64,000 bases of DNA from Alistipes sp. (GCA_020026435.1 JAHHQK010000006.1:11942-75941), one strand, 5' to 3'; shown: positions 7,976 to 17,226, counted from the stretch's first letter. The notes: generated from the letters alone by a model not told the origin. Numbers and translations: made by a program.

Positions 7976-9001
7976 ATGAATTCATCGTTAGAGATACAAC
8001 CCATCATCCCGCCCGTCGACCGGGAGCTGCTCCTCTCGGAGCTGACCCCCGCCCGCAAGGTGCGCGACACGAAGAAGGCCGGAAACGAGATCTACATCTT
8101 CTCGGCCCGCGAATGCCCCGCACTGATGCGCGAAGTGGGACGCCTGCGCGAGGAGGCCTTCCGCAATGCCGGAGGAGGCACGGGCCTGGAGATCGACATC
8201 GACTCGGAGGACACGGCCGAAGACGGCTACTTCCAGCTCATCGTCTGGGATCCCGCCGCCGCGGAAATCGTCGGCGGATACCGCTTCATCGTCTGCTCAT
8301 CGCCCAACCCGCGGCACCTCTCGACCGAACACTATTTCCGGTTCAGCGACCTCTTCCGCGAAAAATACCTGCCCCACACCATCGAGCTGGGCCGCTCCTT
8401 CGTGCAGCACGCCTACCAGCAGCGACAGAACCCCAAGAGCATCTTCGCCCTCGACAACCTGTGGGACGGACTCGGGGCACTGCTCGTGCTCAACCCCGGG
8501 GTCAAGTACCTCTTCGGCAAGGTGACGATGTACGCCTCCTACAAGAAGGTGGCCCGCAACGCCCTGATCTGGTTCCTGCGCCGCTACTTCCCCGACCGCG
8601 ACCGTCTGGTCGAGGGTATCCACCCCCTGCAACTCGATCTGGACGATCCCTACTACGAACAGCTCTTCACGGGACGGACCTACATGGAGAACTACCGGAT
8701 CCTGATCCGCAAGGCCCGCGAGCTGAACGAGAACATCCCCCCGCTGATCAATGCCTACATGAACCTCTCGCCCTCGATGCGGGTCTTCGACACGGTGTCG
8801 AATCCCGACTTCGGCGATGTGGAGGAAACGGGCATTCTGGTGACCGTGGCCGACATCTACCCCGAGAAGCGCGAACGCTACACCCGCTGGGAGGGCTGGC
8901 AGGCCAACCTGCGCCACCGACGCGAGGAGTTCAAGGAGAAACTCCGCCAGCATTTGGGGATCTTCTCCCCGAAAAAAAGAAGTCCGCAAAACAAGCGGTA
9001 A
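7976..9001 (+). CDS. glsB: GNAT N-acyltransferase, probable glycine-lipid synthase GlsB
   Basis: A 341-residue OlsB-like acyltransferase, often annotated as hemolysin. It has a GNAT-type core: REEAFRNAGGGTG, the AEIVGGYRFIV strand, ELGRSFVQHAYQQ, and LDNLWDGLGALLVLNPGVKYLFGKVTMYASYKK. A C-terminal extension of ~100 residues ends in a basic tail. In B. theta the homologous GlsB forms N-acyl-(3-hydroxy-acyl) glycine from glycine and acyl-ACP. Here it follows the GlsA-type acyltransferase by 38 bases. The next in-frame Met lies beyond conserved sequence, so the ATG at 7976 is taken as the start even though it is very close to a promoter-like element. The class is clear; the glycine specificity is inferred from the pairing. 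Confidence 0.75.
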   Translation: MNSSLEIQPIIPPVDRELLLSELTPARKVRDTKKAGNEIYIFSARECPALMREVGRLREEAFRNAGGGTGLEIDIDSEDTAEDGYFQLIVWDPAAAEIVGGYRFIVCSSPNPRHLSTEHYFRFSDLFREKYLPHTIELGRSFVQHAYQQRQNPKSIFALDNLWDGLGALLVLNPGVKYLFGKVTMYASYKKVARNALIWFLRRYFPDRDRLVEGIHPLQLDLDDPYYEQLFTGRTYMENYRILIRKARELNENIPPLINAYMNLSPSMRVFDTVSNPDFGDVEETGILVTVADIYPEKRERYTRWEGWQANLRHRREEFKEKLRQHLGIFSPKKRSPQNKR

Positions 9002-9098
9002 CAACATGACTTCCAGTAATTCGCACATAGCCTGGAAAGGGCAGAATTCCCTCCTCCGTAAAAAAAATCGGGGGGGGGAATTTTTATGGATATTTTAT

Positions 9099-9106
9099 TA
9101 CCTTTG
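9099..9106 (+). promoter_or_regulatory. Promoter -7 element for the ABC exporter operon
   Basis: TACCTTTG matches TAnnTTTG and lies 54 bases before the ATPase ATG, after an A- and G-run in the glsB-ABC gap. No -33 TTTG is visible at the expected spacing. Confidence 0.55.
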
Positions 9107-9160
9107 CATATAAAAGGGACTCTGCAACACCCTTGAATTCAGCCAAATTTTTAAAAGCCA

Positions 9161-10081
9161 ATGAATATTATCACTGTCAAAAACGTATCGAAGCTATACA
9201 CCGGTCACAAGGCTCTGGACAACGTATCGCTCTCGATTCCCCGCGGGTCGATCTACGGTCTCCTGGGCCCCAACGGTGCGGGCAAGACCACGCTCATCCG
9301 CATCATCAACCGCATCACGGCTCCCGATTCGGGCCAGGTATTTTTCGGCGACCACGAGATCTCGCCCCGGGACATCTACCGCATCGGCTATCTGCCCGAG
9401 GAGCGCGGTCTGTACAAGAAGATGAAGGTCGGCGAACAGGCCATATTCTTCGCCCGTCTGCGCGGTGTCTCGCGCCACGACGCCACGCAGCGCCTCAAGG
9501 ATTGGTTCGTGCGCTTCGGTATCGAAAACTGGTGGGACAAACGCATCGACGAACTCTCGAAGGGTATGGCCCAGAAGGTGCAGTTCATCACCACGCTGAT
9601 CCACCAACCCGAACTGCTGATCCTCGACGAGCCGTTCTCGGGCTTCGACCCCATCAACGCCCGCATGATCCAGGAGGAGATCCTCCGCCTGCGCTCCCAG
9701 GGCACGACAATCATCCTCTCAACCCACAACATGGGATCGGTCGAGGAGATGTGTGACCACATCACGCTGATCAACAAATCCCACAACATCCTCTCGGGCA
9801 ACGTCGATGAGATCCGCCGCCAACACGGAGCCAACACCTTCGAGGTGCAGTTCCGCGGTGACGGTAACCTGTTCCGTGCAGCTCTGGAGGGCCACTGCGA
9901 ACTCTTCCCCGAGGAGACGGCCGGTGGCGAACTCCACACCGTCAAGCTCCACGTGGAACGGGACGAGGACCTCAAAGGCGTCATCGCCCGCGCCAACGAC
10001 TCCGTGGAACTGCGCTCGTTCCGCGAAATCATCCCCTCGATGAACGACATTTTCATCCGTGCGGTCAACGGAAAACTCTAA
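9161..10081 (+). CDS. ABC transporter ATP-binding protein (NatA-like)
   Basis: The 306-residue ATPase has Walker A GPNGAGKT at 36-43, a Q-loop region LPEERGLYKKM, the signature-like LSKGMAQKVQF, Walker B LLILDEPFSGFDP and the switch histidine STHNM. The C-terminal ~90 residues are the extra domain seen in ATPases of the Na+-efflux/multidrug type (DUF4162-like). The permease gene begins 15 bases downstream, so the two form one exporter. The substrate cannot be read from sequence; the NatAB/CcmA-type label is by family resemblance. Confidence 0.88.
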   Translation: MNIITVKNVSKLYTGHKALDNVSLSIPRGSIYGLLGPNGAGKTTLIRIINRITAPDSGQVFFGDHEISPRDIYRIGYLPEERGLYKKMKVGEQAIFFARLRGVSRHDATQRLKDWFVRFGIENWWDKRIDELSKGMAQKVQFITTLIHQPELLILDEPFSGFDPINARMIQEEILRLRSQGTTIILSTHNMGSVEEMCDHITLINKSHNILSGNVDEIRRQHGANTFEVQFRGDGNLFRAALEGHCELFPEETAGGELHTVKLHVERDEDLKGVIARANDSVELRSFREIIPSMNDIFIRAVNGKL

Positions 10082-10096
10082 AAAACGAATCATATC

Positions 10097-11431
10097 ATGT
10101 CCAAGAACATATTCCTCATCATCCAGCGCGAGTTCAACGAACGTGTGCGCAAAAAATCATTCATCATCACCACGCTGCTCATGCCTCTGCTGATGCTGGC
10201 CATCATGATCATCCCCGGTCTGATCATGGCCTTCGCCACGGGCGAGGAGAAGCAGATCGCCGTGATCGACCAGAGCGGACGCATTGCCCCCTCGCTCCAC
10301 AACGAAGACGAGATCCGTTTCGAGATCGTCGACATGGACACCGAAGAGGCCCGCAAATCCCTCACCGACCGATATGCCATACTCTACATCGGCAGCAACG
10401 TCGTGGACAACCCCTCGGAGGTGAGACTCTATGTCAACACCTCGTCGTCGATGGCCGTCGAGTCGTCCATCACCGAACAGATCTCCAAAATTATCGAAAA
10501 GGAGAAACTCAAACGCTACGACATCGAGGACCTGGACAAGATCCTCGCCGACGTGAGCACCGAAGTCTCGATGCAGGTCTTCCGCAACGACAAGTCGCAG
10601 GAGGACGATACCCAGGCCAAGTCCTCGACCGTGGCCACGGTGCTGGGCTACGTGATGAGCTTCACGCTCTATATGTTCATACTGATCTACGGCTCGATGG
10701 TCATGCAGGCCGTCATCGAGGAGAAAAGCTCCCGCGTGCTGGAGGTGCTGGTCTCGTCGGTACGTCCGTTTGACCTGATGATGGGCAAGATCCTCGGCAT
10801 CGCCTCGGTGGCCGTGGTGCAGATCTTGATCTGGGCCGTCCTCGTCGTCGGCATCGGCTCGATGGGCCTGCCCTCGCTGCTGCCCGACGAGGTGATGACC
10901 TCGGCCGCCGTCATCCAGCAGGGCGGCTCGATCGACATGGCCCGCGTCAACACGGTCGACCTCAATCCCGAGATGCTGCAGGCCGTGGCTACGGCCACCG
11001 ACGTCGGCTATATGACCACGCTGTTCACCTACCTGCTGCTCTTCCTCCTGGGCGGATACCTCTTCTACTCGGCCATGTACGCCGCCGTGGGTTCGGCCGT
11101 GGAGAATGTCCAGGATTCGAGCCAGTTGCAGATGCCCATCACCCTGCCGATCATCCTCTCGCTGATGCTCTCGTTCGTGGTCATCAAGGACCCCACCTCC
11201 CCCGTCTCCTTCTGGGCGTCGATGATCCCATTCACCTCGCCCATCGTCATGATCGCCCGCATCCCCTACGACATCCCCACCTGGGAGATCATCCTCTCGC
11301 TGGTGATCCTCTACACGTCGTTCATCGGCATGGTGTGGTTCGCCGGCAAGATCTACCGCGTGGGTATCTTCATGTACGGAAAGAAACCCTCCTTCAAGGA
11401 GATCTTCAAGTGGATGAATTACAAGTATTGA
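10097..11431 (+). CDS. ABC-2 type transporter permease (NatB-like)
   Basis: A 444-residue inner-membrane permease of the ABC-2 class. One membrane segment near residues 18-45 (TTLLMPLLMLAIMIIPGLIMA) is followed by a large extracytoplasmic domain of ~140 residues. Five or so further membrane segments come after residue 180, including VIEEKSSRVLEVLVSSVRPFDLMMGKILG, a hallmark of NatB/YhaP-type permeases. It is paired with the ATPase just upstream and followed by a strong GC-rich hairpin at 11458-11493. Probable role is export or extrusion of an unknown substrate. Confidence 0.85.
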   Translation: MSKNIFLIIQREFNERVRKKSFIITTLLMPLLMLAIMIIPGLIMAFATGEEKQIAVIDQSGRIAPSLHNEDEIRFEIVDMDTEEARKSLTDRYAILYIGSNVVDNPSEVRLYVNTSSSMAVESSITEQISKIIEKEKLKRYDIEDLDKILADVSTEVSMQVFRNDKSQEDDTQAKSSTVATVLGYVMSFTLYMFILIYGSMVMQAVIEEKSSRVLEVLVSSVRPFDLMMGKILGIASVAVVQILIWAVLVVGIGSMGLPSLLPDEVMTSAAVIQQGGSIDMARVNTVDLNPEMLQAVATATDVGYMTTLFTYLLLFLLGGYLFYSAMYAAVGSAVENVQDSSQLQMPITLPIILSLMLSFVVIKDPTSPVSFWASMIPFTSPIVMIARIPYDIPTWEIILSLVILYTSFIGMVWFAGKIYRVGIFMYGKKPSFKEIFKWMNYKY

Positions 11432-11457
11432 TCCCACGCCCCCACCCTCGGAACAAC

Positions 11458-11497
11458 GGCGGCCGCAATCCCTCGAATCGGGTTGCGGCCGCCGCTT
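11458..11497 (+). terminator. Rho-independent terminator after the ABC permease
   Basis: An 11-bp perfect stem GGCGGCCGCAA / TTGCGGCCGCC (11458-11468 and 11483-11493), with an inner CCC/GGG pair in the loop, is followed by GCTTTTCCCC. The T-run is short but the stem is very stable. Confidence 0.75.
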
Positions 11498-11586
11498 TTC
11501 CCCTCGGGGAAAGACCCCCGATAAAATGTTATGGCCTTTTTGTGCGTTTTCTGTTAGAGGGATAACACTAAATAAAAAAAATTTCA

Positions 11587-11594
11587 TAACTTTG
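11587..11594 (+). promoter_or_regulatory. Promoter -7 element for pgk
   Basis: TAACTTTG (TAnnTTTG) lies in an A/T-rich stretch 65 bases before the pgk ATG. No clean -33 TTTG is visible. Confidence 0.6.
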
Positions 11595-11659
11595 CGTCGA
11601 TGTGGTAAACATATCCGCCAAGAAATTTTTTCAAGTAATATTCTAAATATCAAACTATC

Positions 11660-12925
11660 ATGATCACAATCGACAATTACGATTTCAAAGGAAAACGCGC
11701 CATTATCCGCGTAGACTTCAATGTACCCCTCAATGACAAGGGCGAAGTGACGGACGATACCCGTATCCGTGCTGCCCTGCCCACCATCAAGAAGGTGCTG
11801 GCCGAGGGTGGTTCGGTGATTCTGATGTCGCACCTGGGACGTCCCAAGAAGAACCCCGATCCCAAGTTCTCGCTGGAGCAGATCATCTCGACGGTAGAGG
11901 ATCGCCTCGGTGTGAAGGTTGCTTTCGCCGGCGACTGCATGGGCGAGAAGGCTGCCGAGATGGCCAAGAACCTCAAGCCCGGTGAGGTGATGTTGCTCGA
12001 GAACCTCCGCTTCTACGCCGAGGAGGAGGGCAAACCCCGCGGTCTGGCTGCCGATGCCTCGAAGGAGGAGAAGGACGCTGCCAAGAAGGCTCTGAAGGAG
12101 GGTCCCCAGAAGGAGTTCGTCAAGAAACTCGCTTCCTATGCCGACTGCTACATCAACGACGCATTCGGTACGGCCCACCGCAAGCACGCCTCGACCTATC
12201 TGATCGCCGAGTACTTCCCCCAGGACAAGATGTTCGGTTACCTGATGGAGAAAGAGGTCAAGGCTCTGGCTTCGCTGATGGAGAACCCCGCACATCCCTT
12301 CTGCGCCATCATCGGCGGTTCGAAGGTATCGACCAAGATCGGCGTGATCAAGTCGCTGATCGAGAAGGTTGATTCGATCGTGATCGGCGGCGGTATGACC
12401 TATACGTTTGCTGCTGCCCAGGGCGGTAAGGTCGGTAACTCGATCTGCGAGCCCGAGATGTTCCCCGTGGCTCTCGAGATCCTCGAGCTGGCCAAGCAGA
12501 AGGGCGTGAAACTCGTGATGTCGCCCGACGCTCTGATCGCCGATCAGTTCTCGCAGGAGGCCAACACCCAGGAGGCTGCCGCCAACAACATCCCCGAAGG
12601 CTGGGAGGGTGTCGACATCGCTTCGGAGGGTAAGGCCCGCTTCCGCGAGCACATCCTCGGCTGCAAGACCATCCTGTGGAACGGTCCTGTCGGCGTATTC
12701 GAGATCGACAAGTTCGCTACCGGTTCACGTGTCGTTGCCGAGGCCGTTGCCGAGGCTACCCAGAAGAACGGTGCCTACTCGCTGATTGGTGGCGGTGACT
12801 CGGTTGCCTGCGTTAACAAGTTCGGTCTGGCCGACCAGGTTTCCTACATTTCGACCGGCGGCGGTGCTCTGCTGGAGTACATCGAGTTCGGTGATCTTCC
12901 GGGTGTTGCTGCCATTCGCAAGTAG
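11660..12925 (+). CDS. pgk: Phosphoglycerate kinase
   Basis: Pgk interconverts 1,3-bisphosphoglycerate plus ADP with 3-phosphoglycerate plus ATP in glycolysis. The 421-residue enzyme shows RVDFNVPL near residue 18, the substrate-binding MSHLGRPK, LENLRFYAEEEGK, YINDAFGTAHRKHAS, GGSKVSTKIGVI and the C-terminal nucleotide loop GGGDSVACVNKFG. It is about 25 residues longer than E. coli Pgk because of an insertion at about 125-155 rich in Lys and Ala. The gene stands alone between terminators, with its own promoter, and uses more T-ending Ala, Gly and Val codons than the genes before it, as expected for a highly expressed gene. Confidence 0.98.
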   Translation: MITIDNYDFKGKRAIIRVDFNVPLNDKGEVTDDTRIRAALPTIKKVLAEGGSVILMSHLGRPKKNPDPKFSLEQIISTVEDRLGVKVAFAGDCMGEKAAEMAKNLKPGEVMLLENLRFYAEEEGKPRGLAADASKEEKDAAKKALKEGPQKEFVKKLASYADCYINDAFGTAHRKHASTYLIAEYFPQDKMFGYLMEKEVKALASLMENPAHPFCAIIGGSKVSTKIGVIKSLIEKVDSIVIGGGMTYTFAAAQGGKVGNSICEPEMFPVALEILELAKQKGVKLVMSPDALIADQFSQEANTQEAAANNIPEGWEGVDIASEGKARFREHILGCKTILWNGPVGVFEIDKFATGSRVVAEAVAEATQKNGAYSLIGGGDSVACVNKFGLADQVSYISTGGGALLEYIEFGDLPGVAAIRK

Positions 12926-13071
12926 TCTGATTCGGAAAACGGGGCGGCGGACACGGATTCCGCGACCGCTCCCCCTGTCGAAACCTCTACCGGAAAACAG
13001 AAAAGAACCAATGAACGGGAGTTGCCTTATCGCAAAGGGGACTCCCTTTCTCATTCAAAACCCAACGTATC

Positions 13072-15102
13072 ATGAAAAAATTACTTTTAATCGCTACTTC
13101 GATCTGTATGGCAGCCTGTCAGAACACATCCAAGACTCCCGCCATCGACGTCACGAACTTCGACCAGAGCGTGACTCCGCAGGAGAACTTCTACCAATAT
13201 GCCACGGGCGGCTGGCAGGTTAAGAACCCGCTCAAACCCGAGTATTCGCGCTACGGCTCGTTCGATGTCATCGCTAACAACAACGAGATCCGCATCAACG
13301 ACCTGTTCACGGCCATGACCCGGCAGGAAACCACACCCGGAAGCGTCGAGCAGAAGATTTCGGACCTCTACAAGATGGGGCTGGACTCGGTGCGTCTGAA
13401 CAAGGAGGGTGCCGACCCGATCCGTCGCGGCGTGGAGATGATCCTCACGATGGACGACCGCTCGCATCTGACCCACGTCATCGCCCACATGCACTCCTCG
13501 ACGGGCAACCCGTTCTTCAGCGTAGGCGTGAGCGCCGACATGAAAAACAGCAACGTCAACGCCCTCTACGCATCGCAGGACGGTCTAATCCTCGGTGACC
13601 GCGACTACTACCTCCAGGAGGAAAACGCCGCCATCCTGAACGGCTACAAGGAATATCTGAAGAAGATCTTCACGCTCATCGGTATGAGCGAGGAGGAGGT
13701 CGGCAAGGCTGTCGACGGGGTGATCACCCTCGAGACGAAACTCGCCGAGAAGACCTGGTCGAATGTCGAGCTGAGAAACATGCCCGCACTCTACAACCCG
13801 ATGTCGAAGGAGGAGTTCGAGAAAGCCTACCCCGCCATCGACTGGGAGCAGTATTACAGAATCATGGGTATCGGTGACTTCGACCGCATCATCGTCACCA
13901 CGCCCTCGTCGGTGAAGGCCGCCAGCGATCTGATCGCCAACGAGCCCCTCGAAGAGATCCGCTACTATCTGGCCGCCACCTACATCACGTCGGCCGTGTC
14001 GTACCTGAGCGACGACTTCGTCAATGCCGGTTTCGACTTCTTCGGCAAGGTGATGTCGGGCCGTCAGGAGCAGCGTCCCCGCTGGAAACGCGCCATGTCG
14101 GTGCCCAACAGCACGCTGGGTGAGGCTGTCGGCAAGATGTATGTCGAGAAGTACTTCCCCGAGAAAGACAAGGTGCGCATGATGGAGCTGGTCAAGAACC
14201 TTCAGACCTCGCTCTCGCAGCACATCGCCGCTTTGGACTGGATGTCGGACGCCACGAAGGCCAAGGCTCAGGAGAAACTCGCCGCCTTCACCGTGAAGAT
14301 CGGCTACCCCGACACCTGGAAGGATTACTCGACCCTCAAAATCGACCCCAAGAAGAGCTATTGGGATAATATCGTGGCCGCCAGCCGCTGGTACACGGCC
14401 GACAATATCTCGAAACTGGGCAAACCCGTCGACAAGGCCGAGTGGCAGATGACGCCTCAGACCGTCAACGCCTACTACAACCCCACGACCAACGAGATCT
14501 GCTTCCCGGCCGCCATTCTCCAGCCGCCGTTCTACAACCCCGAGGCTGACGACGCCGTGAACTACGGTGCCATCGGCGTGGTGATCGGCCACGAGATGAC
14601 CCACGGATTCGACGACCAGGGCCGCAACTTCGACAAGGACGGCAACATGAACAACTGGTGGACCGAGGAAGATGCCGCCGCCTTCAGGAAGAAGACCGAC
14701 ATCCTCGTCAAGCAGTTCGACGCCCTCGAGGTTCTGCCCGCCAAGGACGGACAGCCCGCACTGATGGCCAACGGCGCACTCTGCCTGGGCGAGAACATCG
14801 CCGACCAGGGCGGTCTGAACGTAGCCCACACGGCTCTGCTCAACTCGCTCAACGGAACGACGCCCGAGCCGATCGACGGATTCACCGCCGAGCAGCGTTT
14901 CTACCTGGGCTACGCCACGCTGTGGGCCCAGAACATCCGCGACGAGGAGGCTGCACGTCTCACGAAACTCGACGTACACTCGCTCGGCAAGTGGCGTGTA
15001 AACGCTACGCTGCGCAACCTGCAAGCCTTCTACGATGCCTTCGACATCAAGGCCGGCGACAAGATGTTCATGCCTGAGGAGGAGCGCGTGATCATCTGGT
15101 AG
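13072..15102 (+). CDS. M13 family (neprilysin/PepO-like) metallopeptidase lipoprotein
   Basis: A 676-residue zinc endopeptidase of the M13 family. The N-terminus MKKLLLIATSICMAACQNT is a lipoprotein signal with the lipobox MAAC, so the mature enzyme should be anchored at Cys16 in the cell envelope. The zinc site is VIGHEMTHGFDD (His507, Glu508, His511) with the distal ligand in GENIADQGG, and the substrate-binding NAYYNPTTNEICFPAAIL lies upstream. M13 enzymes degrade oligopeptides, and Bacteroidota commonly carry several. It stands alone, with a perfect 12-bp terminator downstream. Substrate preference is not deducible. Confidence 0.93.
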   Translation: MKKLLLIATSICMAACQNTSKTPAIDVTNFDQSVTPQENFYQYATGGWQVKNPLKPEYSRYGSFDVIANNNEIRINDLFTAMTRQETTPGSVEQKISDLYKMGLDSVRLNKEGADPIRRGVEMILTMDDRSHLTHVIAHMHSSTGNPFFSVGVSADMKNSNVNALYASQDGLILGDRDYYLQEENAAILNGYKEYLKKIFTLIGMSEEEVGKAVDGVITLETKLAEKTWSNVELRNMPALYNPMSKEEFEKAYPAIDWEQYYRIMGIGDFDRIIVTTPSSVKAASDLIANEPLEEIRYYLAATYITSAVSYLSDDFVNAGFDFFGKVMSGRQEQRPRWKRAMSVPNSTLGEAVGKMYVEKYFPEKDKVRMMELVKNLQTSLSQHIAALDWMSDATKAKAQEKLAAFTVKIGYPDTWKDYSTLKIDPKKSYWDNIVAASRWYTADNISKLGKPVDKAEWQMTPQTVNAYYNPTTNEICFPAAILQPPFYNPEADDAVNYGAIGVVIGHEMTHGFDDQGRNFDKDGNMNNWWTEEDAAAFRKKTDILVKQFDALEVLPAKDGQPALMANGALCLGENIADQGGLNVAHTALLNSLNGTTPEPIDGFTAEQRFYLGYATLWAQNIRDEEAARLTKLDVHSLGKWRVNATLRNLQAFYDAFDIKAGDKMFMPEEERVIIW

Positions 15103-15127
15103 GCCTCACGGCATACCGCCAAACAAA

Positions 15128-15163
15128 CGAGGTCGGAACCCATAAAGTTCCGACCTCGTTTTT
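15128..15163 (+). terminator. Terminator after the M13 peptidase
   Basis: A perfect 12-bp stem CGAGGTCGGAAC / GTTCCGACCTCG (15128-15139 and 15147-15158) with a 7-base loop is followed directly by TTTTT. It lies 25 bases after the stop codon. Confidence 0.92.
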
Positions 15164-15194
15164 CGTATATCAGCGTATGATTCCCCGGTCTGCC

Positions 15195-15776
15195 CTACTC
15201 GCGTTCGATGAGCGGCAGGCGGGGATTCTCGTGTTCGGAGTAGCGCAGCACCTCCCCGCGTACGAAGTCCGTGAATTCGGCCGCCTCGTTGCGCGTCAAA
15301 AGATCGGGATAGCTCATCAGCACCAGCGGATAGGTCTGGAAGGGACGGTGGTACGAGGGATGCAAATACTCGTAGTTGTCGTTGAGCCGGAGGCCCAGAT
15401 GCTCGTAGAACCTCAGTCGGCGGCAGGTCATCTCATCGACCGGAGGTTCGATCTCAAGGATGATCCGCTCCCCGCGGCCGATCATCTCCCGCATGATCCG
15501 CGAGCCGATGTTCTGTCCCCTCAGATGGGGCATTACGGCCAGGAATTCTATATAGCGGTAACCCGCACCCTGCCAATGGAACACGATACCCGCCAGACGA
15601 TCATCGAGCCACACGCCGTCGGCCTGGAAGAGGGGATTGGAACGCATCGCCTCGGCATAATCCTCCTCGTGCCAGCGTTCGTTGGGCGGAAAGGAGTCGA
15701 CGTAGAGTTTCCACGCCTCGCTCCACCCGCGATCCTCGCACGAGCGGAACGGTATGAATTGCAATGTATCGGACAT
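15195..15776 (-). CDS. GNAT family N-acetyltransferase
   Basis: A 193-residue GNAT-fold protein. The acetyl-CoA pyrophosphate-binding loop appears as HLRGQNIGSRIMREM (the R/Q-x-x-G-x-G/A motif, here RGQNIGS), preceded by the strand RYIEFLAVMP, followed by LEIEPPVDEMTCRRLRFYEHLGLRLND. The start MSDTLQFIPFRSCEDRGWSEAWKLYVDSFP at 15776 is chosen because GNAT homology begins at LQFIPF; the reading frame stays open further upstream but crosses a terminator. No acceptor substrate can be named. It is a single gene between two terminators. Confidence 0.8.
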   Translation of the reverse strand: MSDTLQFIPFRSCEDRGWSEAWKLYVDSFPPNERWHEEDYAEAMRSNPLFQADGVWLDDRLAGIVFHWQGAGYRYIEFLAVMPHLRGQNIGSRIMREMIGRGERIILEIEPPVDEMTCRRLRFYEHLGLRLNDNYEYLHPSYHRPFQTYPLVLMSYPDLLTRNEAAEFTDFVRGEVLRYSEHENPRLPLIERE

Positions 15777-15822
15777 AATTCTTATAATTTTTCCAGAGCA
15801 AGGTAGCAAATTTCCACGATAT

Positions 15823-15871
15823 AAAAAAATCACCTGCCCGGCGGCTTTAAATTCCGCACGAACAGGCGATT
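15823..15871 (-). terminator. Terminator after the DHH phosphoesterase
   Basis: On the minus strand AATCGCCTGTTCGTGCGG pairs with CCGCCGGGCAGGTGATT, with three wobbles and one bulge, and is followed by TTTTTTA. It lies 51 bases past the stop of the phosphoesterase gene. Confidence 0.8.
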
Positions 15872-15921
15872 GTATCGGACCGCGGCGAAAGGTGGAACTT
15901 CCGCCCGCCCGGATCAGGGAG

Positions 15922-16947
15922 CTATCCCAGGTGTCCCTCCTCGGCAAATTCGCGTACCGAGCGGATGTAGTGGTCGATGGTCTCCTGCATCGTGACGAAG
16001 GACTTCCCGCCGGCGGCATTCTTGTGGCCTCCGCCGTTGAAGTATTTACGGGCGAAGAGGTTGACGTCAACCTCACCTCTCGAACGCAGCGACACGCGAA
16101 TGAACTTGCGGTGGGCCGAGAACATGGCCGACATCTTGACCTTCTTGATCGACAGGGCATAGTTGACAAAACCCTCGCTGTCGCCCTGCTGGAACTGGAA
16201 GCGGCGCATCTCATGCTCCATGAGCGACATATAGGCCACCGTGCCGTTCTCGATCAGCTCCATCTTGCGGTTGATGCAGTAACCGAACAGACGGGCACGG
16301 CCCTCGGTGTAGGCGTTGTAGACGTTGTTGTGGATCTGCGGGATATTGACACCGCGTTCGATCAGCACGGCCACGGCGCGGAACAACTCGGGCGTGAGGA
16401 ACGAGAAGGCGAAGTTGCCCGTATCGGTCATCATGCCCACATAGAGCGACTCGGCCATGCGGGTGGTGATGGCCTCCACGCCGAACATCTTCTCGATAAT
16501 GGTATAGACCAGGTAGCACGTACTCGACGAATCGGGGAACGAGAACGAGAGGTCGAACTCGCCGGGCATGAGGTGGTGGTCGATCAGCACACGTTTGGCA
16601 CGGGTGTTCTCGCCGACCAGCTCTCCGAGGTTCTCCAGACGCGACAGGGCGTTGAAGTCGAGACAGAAGATCAGATCCGCACCCATGATGGCCTTGCGGG
16701 CCGCCTCTTCGTCGGTGCGGTGGATGATCACCTCTTCGATGCCGTTCATCCAATCCAGGAAATAGGGGTATTTGTTGGGCACAATGCAGTCCACATGATG
16801 ACCCTGGCGGCGCAGGATCTCGGCCCATGCCAAAGCCGACCCCACGGCGTCGCCGTCGGGGTTGGTGTGGCCCATGATCACGATATTTTGTCCGGGGTTT
16901 GCGATCAATTTGCGCAAAGCCTCGATTTTGTCATTTGAAAGCTCCAT
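15922..16947 (-). CDS. nrnA: DHH/DHHA1 phosphoesterase (NrnA-like nanoRNase/pAp phosphatase)
   Basis: A 341-residue DHH-superfamily phosphoesterase. Motifs are MGHTNPDGDAVGSALAW near residue 26 (metal-binding His and Asp), LDFNALSRLE, the DHH signature VLIDHHLMPGEF, and the DHHA1 domain glycine motif NGGGHKNAAGG near residue 310. NrnA-type enzymes degrade 2-5 nt RNA fragments and dephosphorylate 3'-phosphoadenosine 5'-phosphate; which activity dominates here cannot be read. It has its own -7 promoter at 16981-16988 and a terminator downstream, so it is probably monocistronic. Confidence 0.9.
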   Translation of the reverse strand: MELSNDKIEALRKLIANPGQNIVIMGHTNPDGDAVGSALAWAEILRRQGHHVDCIVPNKYPYFLDWMNGIEEVIIHRTDEEAARKAIMGADLIFCLDFNALSRLENLGELVGENTRAKRVLIDHHLMPGEFDLSFSFPDSSSTCYLVYTIIEKMFGVEAITTRMAESLYVGMMTDTGNFAFSFLTPELFRAVAVLIERGVNIPQIHNNVYNAYTEGRARLFGYCINRKMELIENGTVAYMSLMEHEMRRFQFQQGDSEGFVNYALSIKKVKMSAMFSAHRKFIRVSLRSRGEVDVNLFARKYFNGGGHKNAAGGKSFVTMQETIDHYIRSVREFAEEGHLG

Positions 16948-16980
16948 TTCGCTCTTTTTTTACGCGTTGGTACTTATGCA

Positions 16981-16988
16981 CAAAGATA
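16981..16988 (-). promoter_or_regulatory. Promoter -7 element for the DHH phosphoesterase
   Basis: The minus strand reads TATCTTTG, 33 bases before the ATG, matching TAnnTTTG exactly. Confidence 0.6.
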
Positions 16989-17200
16989 TAAAATTTTGGC
17001 CGAAATAAGAATACGCCCGTTCCAAGATGCAAATATAAAATATTGCACCTCCGTCCCTTCCTTGCCGCAAGCCGCTAAATTCCAGGTTTTTTCCCGCTCG
17101 CAGCGGTCATTCCGCCCCGGAAATCGGGATTTCCGATCTTTTGAAGTAAAAAAACAACGGAAAGAACCCCCCGAACCGGTTTTTTCTCCCCGAAAAGTCC

Positions 17201-17208
17201 TATCTTTG
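17201..17208 (+). promoter_or_regulatory. Promoter -7 element for the HAD-rdgB pair
   Basis: TATCTTTG lies 18 bases before the HAD-family ATG, giving a leader of roughly a dozen bases. Confidence 0.6.
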
Positions 17209-17226
17209 AATTCTAAAAGCCTCGAT

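Noticed and set aside
9945..9960. AGCTCCACGTGGAACG inside the ABC ATPase as a fourth parS
   Set aside because: It shares the inner 11 bases but has three mismatches, lies in coding sequence and can be explained by Leu-His-Val-Glu codons; it is also on the other side of the predicted origin.
10157..12652. An 831-codon open frame antisense to the ABC permease and pgk
   Set aside because: It is a shadow frame caused by high GC and codon bias; it covers two well-identified genes, is full of His/Asp/Gly runs and crosses a terminator. The same applies to other long antisense frames, for example opposite polA, ftsI and the patatin gene.
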